From: Anaerolineales bacterium
GTDB taxonomy: Bacteria > Chloroflexota > Anaerolineae > 4572-78 > J111
Assembly (NCBI GenBank): GCA_020634935.1
Contig: JACKAT010000078.1
Coordinates: 1-16,925, forward strand
DNA: 16,925 nt
Direction of reading: 5' to 3'
The notes beneath the pieces are model-generated. The model was not told the DNA's origin and did no database searches. It saw only the letters and a list, made by a program, of their open reading frames with translations. Positions 7,221-14,040 of this stretch are shown here, in pieces. Position numbers and translations under genes: made by a program. The first letter of the stretch is position 1; every line of letters starts with the position of its first letter.

Positions 7221-7649
7221 GGTACGATTGAAAATTCACTTATAGCTTTATTCCTAAACCTAGGTTTAAATGGGAAAAGGAAGTTATTTAACATCTTAGG
7301 TGACTAATACTTGATCGTCTTAGATGCTTGATTATACTTCATTCAGCATGTCGACCTGGGCAACAGTGCCAATCACCTAATTATGGATAGGACAAGATTT
7401 TTTTGAGGAAAGTTAGGGTGTTAGATTACATACGGGGACTTCAAATTTGCTTATCTGGCTATTGTAGTATACTAATTATAAAATAGGCAATTTGGCTGAC
7501 TGACATACCACACTAACCTCATCTAATAATAAAATTCATTCACGCATCACCCTTATTTATTTCTAAATTTACCGACTTACAAGAGTTCACCAGGGGAGTC
7601 GCTAATGTTCAAAGTTGAACAACTACTAAGTTGAGCTATCGGTAGCAAT

Positions 7650-7667
7650 CGTTTGCTGAACGTTTAC
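7650..7667. promoter_or_regulatory. Pair of the same heptamers just before regulator 1
   Basis: CGTTTGC (7650-7656) and CGTTTAC (7661-7667) are exactly 11 bp apart, the same motif and phase as in the two prmA promoters. They end 2 bp before the GGAGG (7669-7673) of regulator 1 and 17 bp before its ATG. No -10 box lies 9 bp away, so this would suit autoregulation by a bound SARP, by blocking transcription or translation entry, better than activation. The third (+44) box is absent. Confidence 0.45.
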
Positions 7668-7684
7668 CGGAGGTAAGTTAGGTC

Positions 7685-10600
7685 ATGTTACGCATACAAC
7701 TATTTGATACCCCTCTGATTGAATCCAAGGGGTCTTCCCTTATTCAGTTTCGAAGTCTTAAAATTGAAGCTTTATTTTATTATCTGGCGATCACCCCCGG
7801 TCAACAGCACCGCCGAACGCGCCTAGCCAGTTTGTTTTGGTCTGAACTGCCTGAAGACAAAGCTTTAGGTAATTTGCGCTACGCTTTATGGAATATGCGC
7901 CAGGTTTTAGATGACGCTCTATTTAGCATTGATCGCGGGACGGTTACCTTCCAATCGAATGATACGATCTGGGTCGATGTCCATGAATTCGATGATCTCT
8001 TAAACGCTGCTAAAAACAGGGCTGAGTTGGAGCTGTCGGAAGGTATGCCACGATTGCAACGGGCAGCCGATCTCTATCAAGGTGATTTTTTGGCGGGCTT
8101 TGAACTGGTTGAAGCCCCACTTTTTGATGATTGGCTTCAGGTGCAGCGCACGACGTTTCATGATAAAGCCATTGAGGTCTTGACCCGATTGGGAACGTAC
8201 TATGCGGCTCATCACCAACTGGCCAAAGCGATGGACGCCACCAAACACCTGCTGACGTTGGAACCGTGGCAGGAATCCGCTCATCGCCAAATGATGCAGC
8301 TTCTGGCGCTCAATGGTCGCCGCGATGCCGCGCTAATGCATTATCAGGAATGCAAGCAAATATTAGCGGCGGAGTTGGGTATGGAACCCGAACCTGAGAC
8401 TCGCCTGTTGGTGGAACGGATCCGAACCGGGCAGTTTGAGCAAGCCTCAGCGCCGGCCACAACGCCTTTACCCGAAACTCATACGCTAGCCACCCCCCTC
8501 TTTGGCCGCCAAAAGGAATATGCCTGGTTGGTAGAATTATGGAAAAAAGCAAACCACAAACACAGCGGTCTGGTGCTGCTGGAAGGCGAAGCCGGGGTGG
8601 GGAAAACCCGTTTGGTTGAAGAGTTTGGCCGCTATGTAACCCTTCAGGGGGGAAGGGTGCTGCAAGGACGTTGTTATGAATTTAGCGGCCCGCTACCTTA
8701 CCAGCCAATTGCGGTTGCCTTACAAACCCAAATCACCCAAATCGAGACACAGCGATTGTCGGTAGAGGAAGATTGGGGCATTGAATTAGCCCAGCTTCTA
8801 CCGGAGATACGTCTGCAGCGGGGCAATGGATCATCACTGCCTGGCGGGCAAGGTACGGATCGCTACCGCCTTTTTGAAGCTGTGGCCCAGTTTTTACGCG
8901 CTATCTCCGCCAAGCAGCCCATTCTCTTCTTTTTAGATGACCTGCATTGGGCCGACGCCGATACGCTGGATTTGGTTGGGTATCTGGTGCAGCGTTTGGC
9001 TAACACCCCGGTGCTTATGATTGGCTCCTATCGACCGGGCGAAATTTTAAACCACCATGCCTTGACCATCTTGCAGAAGCCATCAAGCCGTGGCGTTTTT
9101 TATGAAATATTAAAGCTAACTCACATCTCGGTTGAAGCCGTTAAACAAATCGTAAAAACTATCACGCCGCTGGCGGATAATAATAAGCTGGCTCGCTTCT
9201 TATATGATATTAGCCAGGGTAATCCGTTTATTTTGTTTGAGACCCTCAATGAAATGCAAGAACTGCATTGGTTACAATCTAACGCTGAAGGCCGGTGGTC
9301 ACTCCAAGTTGCCGACCACTGTCTTACGCAGGAAGGGTTTATCAATGCTGATACCAATCAAAACAGCTTAAACAGCTTAACCGCCGGGCAATCGAAACCG
9401 CCGGTGTTTCTGGCTACCGGAGAGCCGGCTACAGTACGAGACACGCTCTCGGAAAAAGAAAATCTCAAGCTAACAGAGGTTCAAAACCGGATTCGACGCC
9501 GGATCAGCCGTCTCTCGGCCGAAGGGAAACAGCTATTAGCCCTGGCCGCCGTCGTGGGGCGACCCTTTGAAACAAAACTGCTGCAAGAAGCTAGCGGCCT
9601 GCCCCTGGAGATTGTTTTGGACAGCCTGGATGATTGGTTAGCCCGTAATTTAGTGCAGGAGGTCAGTCGTGACGAGCAGCGCACCCGCGAAACCGATCTC
9701 CTACCGGCCCTAAGTCACTGCCGGTACGATTTCAGCCATGATTTTATTCGGGCCGTGGTCTATAATGATTTAAGCCAGGCCCGCCGGCAGGCGCTGCATT
9801 ATAAGTTAGGCACGGCCCTGGAACACCTCTACGCCCACCAACTGGGCAAGGTCGTTGAGTGGCTGGCCCACCACTACTACTGCGGCTACGAACTGGATAA
9901 AGCGATTACCTATCTTCAGCGGGCCGGACAGCAAGCCCGGGCCGTGTATGCTTTACCCATTGCGTTGGAACGTTACCAGCAAGCTTTATCGTGTTGGGAG
10001 CAGCTTTACCGTCCATCCGATAGTCAAATTCCAACTGAAGCCTGGCGGCAGCGTTGGGATCTGTTGTTGGGCCAGGAGGAAGTTAGCCGGATGTTGGGAC
10101 GTTTGCAACAACAGTCCCCATCGTTAGAGACCATGATTCAAGAAGTCACCGACTGGGGCGATGATCGCGACCGGCTGCGCGTGATCGAGCAGCAATTGGC
10201 CAGCCTTGAACAATCGGCCGATTTGGATAAGCGTCGTCAGTTAGCCCAAGAAGGATTACGCTTAGCCCACACCTTAGACGATCCGCTAGCCGAGGCCAAT
10301 TTTCTGCAAGCGTGGGCCGAATGCGACCGCGATATGGCTAATCACGAAGACGCCCTGATGCGTTATGAAGCCGCCCGGCAAAAGTTCTCTCAAATGAACC
10401 AGACTCGCCAGGTCGCCTTCTGTTTAATTGGCATGGGCCGCATTCACAAGCTGAATCATCGTTTTGCCGAAGCCCTGTCTCACTTTGAACAAGCCGTAAC
10501 ACAGGCCAAAGCGGAGGGTCATCAGGACGCGTTGATCTGGTCTTACAATGCCATTGCCCGGATGTATTTGATTTTAGGTAATCTAAACGGAGCCTATGCG

Positions 10601-11281
10601 CTTAGCCAAAAATCGTTGACTCTATGCGATCAGATCGGGTTCGACTCAGGCGCATCGGTTGGATGGGTTATTCAAGGCCATGTCAATATGTTGAACGGCA
10701 ACCTGGAAAAAGCCGAAACGCAGTTTCAGCGGGCTTTGATGATTAATCGTGATATGGGCCAAAGCCTGCGCATGGCTGATTCCTTAACCGGTTTGGGGCA
10801 TTTATGTCTACATCGTCAGGAGGGGCCAAAGGCTCTAGCCTATTTCCGACAAGCCGAAGAGCTGTGCGGTAATTTTTATTCAGGTCGGGCCATCGAAGCC
10901 CGTTCGTTTCGGGCTATGGCCTACTTAATCTTAGGTCAGCCCAAGGAAGCGCTCAACTGCTCGCACCATGCCGCCGTGTGGCTGATTGGTCGAGAAAATG
11001 TCATCTATGCTCCCCAGCGTATCTATTGGAACCACTTTCAAGTGCTGAAGGAGTGGCAACCTGAGGAAGCCCAAGAGGCGTTAGTCAAAGCCCACCGCCT
11101 GGTGAGAAACCAGTTGGATAATTTACTGGGCGCCTACCCAACCAACATCGATAATGACGTTATTACAGAGGAATTTCTAACCCGGCTGCCCTGGAATCAA
11201 GAAATCGTAACGATGTGGGATATGCTCCCCTTATCCAACAGCCATGTGGCTTTGCATTTGCTGCACGGCTACCCCGGCTGA
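7685..11281 (+). CDS. SARP-type regulator 1: winged helix, BTAD, ATPase, TPR (1198 aa)
   Basis: Large SARP/AfsR-like transcription factor, proposed activator of the prm genes. Domains by residue: OmpR-type winged helix (about 1-95, ending in the IDRGTVTFQSNDTIWVDV wing), BTAD (about 96-250, with DLYQGDFLAGFE and LEPWQESAHRQMMQLLALNG), AAA/NACHT-like ATPase (about 272-500, Walker A GEAGVGKT 301-308, Walker B ILFFLDD 413-419, followed by LHWADADTLD), a basic linker and helical region (about 600-740), and a TPR series (about 740-1150). GGAGG lies 11 nt before the ATG. It is divergent from prmA1, the usual position of a pathway regulator. Such multi-domain SARPs are common in Actinomycetota and Chloroflexota, where ATP binding and TPR contacts are thought to gate DNA binding; the effector is unknown. 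It is clearly homologous to regulator 2 (roughly 55-65% identical by eye in the N-terminal half). Confidence 0.9.
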   Translation: MLRIQLFDTPLIESKGSSLIQFRSLKIEALFYYLAITPGQQHRRTRLASLFWSELPEDKALGNLRYALWNMRQVLDDALFSIDRGTVTFQSNDTIWVDVHEFDDLLNAAKNRAELELSEGMPRLQRAADLYQGDFLAGFELVEAPLFDDWLQVQRTTFHDKAIEVLTRLGTYYAAHHQLAKAMDATKHLLTLEPWQESAHRQMMQLLALNGRRDAALMHYQECKQILAAELGMEPEPETRLLVERIRTGQFEQASAPATTPLPETHTLATPLFGRQKEYAWLVELWKKANHKHSGLVLLEGEAGVGKTRLVEEFGRYVTLQGGRVLQGRCYEFSGPLPYQPIAVALQTQITQIETQRLSVEEDWGIELAQLLPEIRLQRGNGSSLPGGQGTDRYRLFEAVAQFLRAISAKQPILFFLDDLHWADADTLDLVGYLVQRLANTPVLMIGSYRPGEILNHHALTILQKPSSRGVFYEILKLTHISVEAVKQIVKTITPLADNNKLARFLYDISQGNPFILFETLNEMQELHWLQSNAEGRWSLQVADHCLTQEGFINADTNQNSLNSLTAGQSKPPVFLATGEPATVRDTLSEKENLKLTEVQNRIRRRISRLSAEGKQLLALAAVVGRPFETKLLQEASGLPLEIVLDSLDDWLARNLVQEVSRDEQRTRETDLLPALSHCRYDFSHDFIRAVVYNDLSQARRQALHYKLGTALEHLYAHQLGKVVEWLAHHYYCGYELDKAITYLQRAGQQARAVYALPIALERYQQALSCWEQLYRPSDSQIPTEAWRQRWDLLLGQEEVSRMLGRLQQQSPSLETMIQEVTDWGDDRDRLRVIEQQLASLEQSADLDKRRQLAQEGLRLAHTLDDPLAEANFLQAWAECDRDMANHEDALMRYEAARQKFSQMNQTRQVAFCLIGMGRIHKLNHRFAEALSHFEQAVTQAKAEGHQDALIWSYNAIARMYLILGNLNGAYALSQKSLTLCDQIGFDSGASVGWVIQGHVNMLNGNLEKAETQFQRALMINRDMGQSLRMADSLTGLGHLCLHRQEGPKALAYFRQAEELCGNFYSGRAIEARSFRAMAYLILGQPKEALNCSHHAAVWLIGRENVIYAPQRIYWNHFQVLKEWQPEEAQEALVKAHRLVRNQLDNLLGAYPTNIDNDVITEEFLTRLPWNQEIVTMWDMLPLSNSHVALHLLHGYPG

Positions 11282-11292
11282 GCGCGAGAGTA

Positions 11293-11313
11293 GCACAAAT
11301 TGCTAATTTGTGC
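11293..11313. terminator. Hairpin after regulator 1
   Basis: GCACAAATT (11293-11301) and AATTTGTGC (11305-11313) form a perfect 9-bp stem with a GCT loop, 11 nt after the stop codon. A strong T-run is missing, so termination is only likely. It is also a member of the ACAAATNGCNNATTTGT palindrome family found again at 13593-13676. Confidence 0.45.
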
Positions 11314-11334
11314 CTCTAATTTGCCTCGAAATCG

Positions 11335-11398
11335 GAACAATTTGGCAGGTTGTTCTTACACAGTTTGTAGAACAATTTGGCAAATCGTTCTACGAACT
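11335..11398. repeat. Two further hairpins of the same palindrome family
   Basis: GAACAA/TTGTTC forms a stem at 11335-11355. The second hairpin, 11362-11398, pairs AGTTTGTAGAAC with GTTCTACGAACT (one T/G wobble) and then ATTT with AAAT around GGC. Together with 11293-11313 they form a cluster of three palindromes on the 3' side of prmA2; a matching cluster lies on its 5' side. Confidence 0.55.
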
Positions 11399-11466
11399 GC
11401 ATACGCCCTAGATTTTTCAGTGAATTCATAAAAACTCAGTGCTTCAGAGGTTCAACCATCAAGGCC

Positions 11467-11718
11467 TGTCGCGCGCTGCAAGTGGCGATCACGATGTTGA
11501 TCGAGGCATGTCGCGCGCTGCAACAGGCGATCACGATGTTGATCGAGGCATGTCGCGCGCTGCAAGTGGCGATCACGATGTTGATCGGACCATGTCGCGC
11601 GCTGCAACAGGCGATCACGATGTTGATCAGGCCATGCAGAATTCTGCAACGACTTATTGACGTCGTAAAGTACTCTTGCAGAATGCAGCAAGGGGTTCTA
11701 CCCAGGACGATAGGCTGT
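11467..11718. repeat. 42-bp tandem repeat array (four good units, two decayed)
   Basis: Units begin at 11467, 11509, 11551 and 11593 with TGTCGCGCGCTGCAA and continue GTGGCGATCACGATG or CAGGCGATCACGATG, then TTGATC. The two versions (GTG and CAG) alternate, so the array grew as 84-bp pairs. Two decayed units in the same 42-bp register start at 11635 (with the 14-bp palindrome TGCAGAATTCTGCA) and 11677. The period equals four helical turns and 14 codons. Several frames are therefore open: one plus frame (TTG at 11377 to 11721) reads CRALQ-AITMLI repeats with a cysteine every 14 residues, but no ribosome site precedes it. There are no spacers, so it is not a CRISPR. It lies between the converging ends of regulator 1 and prmA2. 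Confidence 0.85.
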
Positions 11719-11748
11719 TAATTTTCAGAAGCGGTCACGACTCAGGTC

Positions 11749-11844
11749 AGACCTTATAGGTTTCCAAGCGATAGCTTCAACAGAGTTATAGTTCCAATGG
11801 GAACGGGCCTCATCTCAAGCGCTAGTTGGAAACCTATAAGGTCT
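11749..11844. repeat. 96-bp element with perfect 19-bp inverted ends
   Basis: AGACCTTATAGGTTTCCAA (11749-11767) is matched exactly by TTGGAAACCTATAAGGTCT (11826-11844), with a 58-bp interior. It lies 21 bp beyond the prmA2 stop codon on its downstream side, so it could fold at the 3' end of that transcript. Size and structure suit a non-autonomous short mobile palindrome. No target duplication was recognised. Confidence 0.65.
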
Positions 11845-11865
11845 TAAGGTCTTGTGTTAACGGTT

Positions 11866-13527
11866 TTAGAGCGGTCGAATCTTGTAACCGGCTCGATAGG
11901 TTGCGGCCGCTTCTTCCCGACCTTCGGGGGTCAAGGCGCGGAAGCCTTCGAGCGGGCTGCTGACCGGCAGGTCCTTGACGTGCTCCAACTTCCACATCTT
12001 GCTGTCATCCATATGCAGGTGCGGCTGCGGCATTAACGTCTTCCCGTCGTTGCGCACAAAGCCCAAATCCTCCAGCGCCTTGTCCAACGTCCAGCCGTGA
12101 TACAGCGTCTCCCATTCCCGCTTGCCGCTGAACCGCCCCATCGCCGGCGTCGGTCGCCCTTCATACTCCCCGGCAAAGGCGTTCATATGCGTCCACTTGC
12201 ACAACTCCGAACAGTAGGTGTAAATCTTGCCGTCCACTTCTCCATACTGGAAGTCTTCGTGGATCAGACACGGCACCATACAACTCCAACACCGGTGCGG
12301 ATAGATGTAGCCCTGCTCCACATACAGGTTCGGCGGGTTGTTCGGCAGGCTCAACTTCCGATAGTTCTCCCAGAACGCTCCGAACTTGTTGTACCAGCCC
12401 GGATACTTGGCCTCAAACCACTCGAAATCTTCCTCGACCATCCCATCTATCCGCCAGAAGTTGAACGGCCAGCCAAACGAGAAGAACTGCGCCGTCAGGT
12501 GCACATAATCCTTCTTCACGATCCGGTCCCACGCTTCCTGCACATCTTCGTGATGGATTTTGATGCCGTACCGCTCCAACGGCAGCATGTAGCTGCGATA
12601 GTAGTCATCGAATATCCAGCGATGCCACAACTCGGCATACGACTCCTTGTTCTTGTCCCGGTCTTTGGTCCCGTACTCGATGAACGTCCCAATCGCCGCA
12701 TCGACGATGGCATGGTTTTGCCAGAAGGCATAGCGCATATCCCGTTCCAACAACAGATGGTTGTCCGGGTTGTCCAAGATCGACATCAGGATGGCGTGCC
12801 CATTGCCGATGTGGCGCGACTCGTCCGACTGCACCGACAGGAAGACCGTCGGCAGGGCGTAGTCCCCGTTGCGCGCCGCTTCCGACGGCATCGCCACAAA
12901 CAACGTGTTGGTGTAGGCCGTCTCGGCTACGATGGTCAGGTAGATGTTGGCCGAGGTGATCGAGTCGCCGGTGATGAACCCTTCGGCGAACTGCCGCCCG
13001 ATGGTCGTGGCGTAGCATTTGCCAAAGGCCATCTCGGTGATGTCGAACCCGGCCGGGTCGATGTAGTTCTCCATATACCATTTCTTCAAGTTCATCTGGA
13101 TGGTCGAGTGGCGCAGTTCATCAATCATCTGGGTGGCGAACCCCGTTTGCAGGTTGTCGCCCGGTACAACGTGGGTCAACATCGCCATCGACCGCGCCGC
13201 CGAAATTTCCGGGAAGGGGATGATGGCTAAGAACAGCTTCATCCACTCCACCCAGCGGGCTTCCACGTTGCGGAACATATCGCCCCGCAGCCCGGCATCG
13301 AGCGCGCCGTAGACCCGGTTGTCCTTCTCTTCCTGCATCGGAAAGTAGGAGCGCAGCACCTGGCGCATCGGGTCTTTGGGGATTTTATTGAGTTCATAAT
13401 CGGTGGGATAGGCAACGGCTTGTTGGACGTAGGTGGGCATCCAGCCCAAGTCGCCCATCCGTTTGGAGGCTTCCGCATTGCTGATGCGGCGTTGTTTGGT
13501 GATTTTCGACAGGGTTGTCGCGGCCAT
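11866..13527 (-). CDS. prmA: Di-iron monooxygenase hydroxylase alpha subunit, copy 2 (orphan)
   Basis: Second catalytic alpha subunit of the same group 5 SDIMO. It is 553 residues long and identical to copy 1 through residue 530, so all six iron ligands (E107, E137, H140, E202, E236, H239) are present. The last 23 residues differ at 531, 534, 535, 539, 546, 551 and 553, with many silent differences as well. The ribosome site and 43 bp of leader are shared with copy 1; the promoter region is different sequence but has the same box layout. No prmB, prmC or prmD follows: the downstream side holds repeats and the converging regulator 1. The product would need beta subunit, reductase and coupling protein from the first cluster. 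It is intact, not a pseudogene, and is probably a dosage or separately regulated copy. Confidence 0.93.
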   Translation of the reverse strand: MAATTLSKITKQRRISNAEASKRMGDLGWMPTYVQQAVAYPTDYELNKIPKDPMRQVLRSYFPMQEEKDNRVYGALDAGLRGDMFRNVEARWVEWMKLFLAIIPFPEISAARSMAMLTHVVPGDNLQTGFATQMIDELRHSTIQMNLKKWYMENYIDPAGFDITEMAFGKCYATTIGRQFAEGFITGDSITSANIYLTIVAETAYTNTLFVAMPSEAARNGDYALPTVFLSVQSDESRHIGNGHAILMSILDNPDNHLLLERDMRYAFWQNHAIVDAAIGTFIEYGTKDRDKNKESYAELWHRWIFDDYYRSYMLPLERYGIKIHHEDVQEAWDRIVKKDYVHLTAQFFSFGWPFNFWRIDGMVEEDFEWFEAKYPGWYNKFGAFWENYRKLSLPNNPPNLYVEQGYIYPHRCWSCMVPCLIHEDFQYGEVDGKIYTYCSELCKWTHMNAFAGEYEGRPTPAMGRFSGKREWETLYHGWTLDKALEDLGFVRNDGKTLMPQPHLHMDDSKMWKLEHVKDLPVSSPLEGFRALTPEGREEAAATYRAGYKIRPL

Positions 13528-13570
13528 TCTTTATCTCCTTTGATTGCTAATCAGAAGCGTTTCTTCGCTC
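11938..13570. repeat. 1,633-bp duplicated tract, copy 2
   Basis: Counterpart of 5225-6857 in the same orientation, offset 6713 bp. The left limit falls inside prmA codon 530/531 and the right limit 43 bp upstream of the start codon. Sequence on both sides differs from copy 1 at once, a pattern of gene conversion rather than of a recent block duplication. Confidence 0.9.
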
Positions 13571-13592
13571 TCATCTTAAAATGGGTTTCATA

Positions 13593-13676
13593 GGACAAAT
13601 CGCTGATTTGTCCGAATACATGTTTTGTAGACAAATTGCTGATTTGTCCGGGTTGGGACAAGTCGGCGACTTGTCC
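13593..13676. repeat. Cluster of three short palindromes in the prmA2 leader
   Basis: Three hairpins in a row: GGACAAATC/GATTTGTCC around GCT (13593-13613), GACAAAT/ATTTGTC (13630-13648), and GGACAAGTC/GACTTGTCC around GGC (13656-13676). They share the ACAAAT-GC-ATTTGT pattern with the hairpins after regulator 1. If the promoter at 13828 is used, they are transcribed in the leader about 65-150 nt before the prmA2 start and could affect its expression. Confidence 0.65.
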
Positions 13677-13827
13677 TACTTTGGTAATTCGTTATGGGAT
13701 TTGACCTAATTCCCATCTCTCACTATCATTACTGCTGAGAAATATGTTATAGTCGTTCCTTAGTTGGCGATAGGTTTCCTCCTGTTCAAAAGTTTCCCCG
13801 TTAATACTCTAAATAAGCACATTATCC

Positions 13828-13893
13828 ATTATACATATTGCCCGTTTACGTTCCGTTTACCATAGCCAAGCTTTTAGGGGTTTTTGTGTTTAC
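13828..13893 (-). promoter_or_regulatory. Putative SARP-activated promoter of prmA2
   Basis: Minus-strand TATAAT (13828-13833), a 9-bp gap, then CGTTTAC (13843-13849), CGTTTAC (13854-13860) and TGTTTAC (13887-13893), written on the plus strand. Offsets 0, +11 and +44 and the 9-bp distance to the -10 box are the same as at 7155-7220 upstream of prmA1, although spacer sequences differ. A reversed copy, GCAAACG, follows at 13898-13904. Expected transcript start is near 13821, giving a leader of about 290 nt. In the rest of the 13528-14040 gap I see palindromic repeats only, with no RNA gene or small ORF. Confidence 0.6.
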
Positions 13894-13913
13894 TGGCGCA
13901 AACGAAAATACCA

Positions 13914-13994
13914 GGTGACAGTCACATATTATCGCTAAACCAGCATCTGGATGGCTCAAACAAGTCAATTTAGCATGCTCAAGTGACTGTCACC
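13914..13994. repeat. Second inverted pair of the GTGACAGTCAC repeat
   Basis: GGTGACAGTCAC (13914-13925) and GTGACTGTCACC (13983-13994) face each other across 57 bp. Ends agree with those of 4867-4950; the interior does not. It sits in the leader of regulator 2, ending 46 bp before its start codon. Confidence 0.6.
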
Positions 13995-14040
13995 TTTGGA
14001 ACTTGCAGTATTGTGAATTCAATGGGGAAATCAATCGACA

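Noticed and set aside
7106..7294. 62-codon minus-strand open frame in the prmA1 control region
   Set aside because: No ribosome site, no recognisable product, and it overlaps the proposed -10 box and heptamers.
7349..7370. Sigma-54 promoter (TTGGCAC...TTGCC on the minus strand)
   Set aside because: Spacing between the GG and GC dinucleotides is too short for a -24/-12 promoter.
7296..7380. 8-bp inverted repeat TTAGGTGA / TCACCTAA upstream of regulator 1
   Set aside because: Too short and too far apart (69 bp) to stand out from chance in AT-rich DNA.
11467..11718. CRISPR array
   Set aside because: Units abut each other with no unique spacers, and no cas gene is present.
11377..11721. Possible small protein with 14-residue Cys repeats across the tandem array
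   Set aside because: Starts at TTG with no ribosome site; a 42-bp repeat without stops keeps several frames open on both strands. Kept only as a note under the array.
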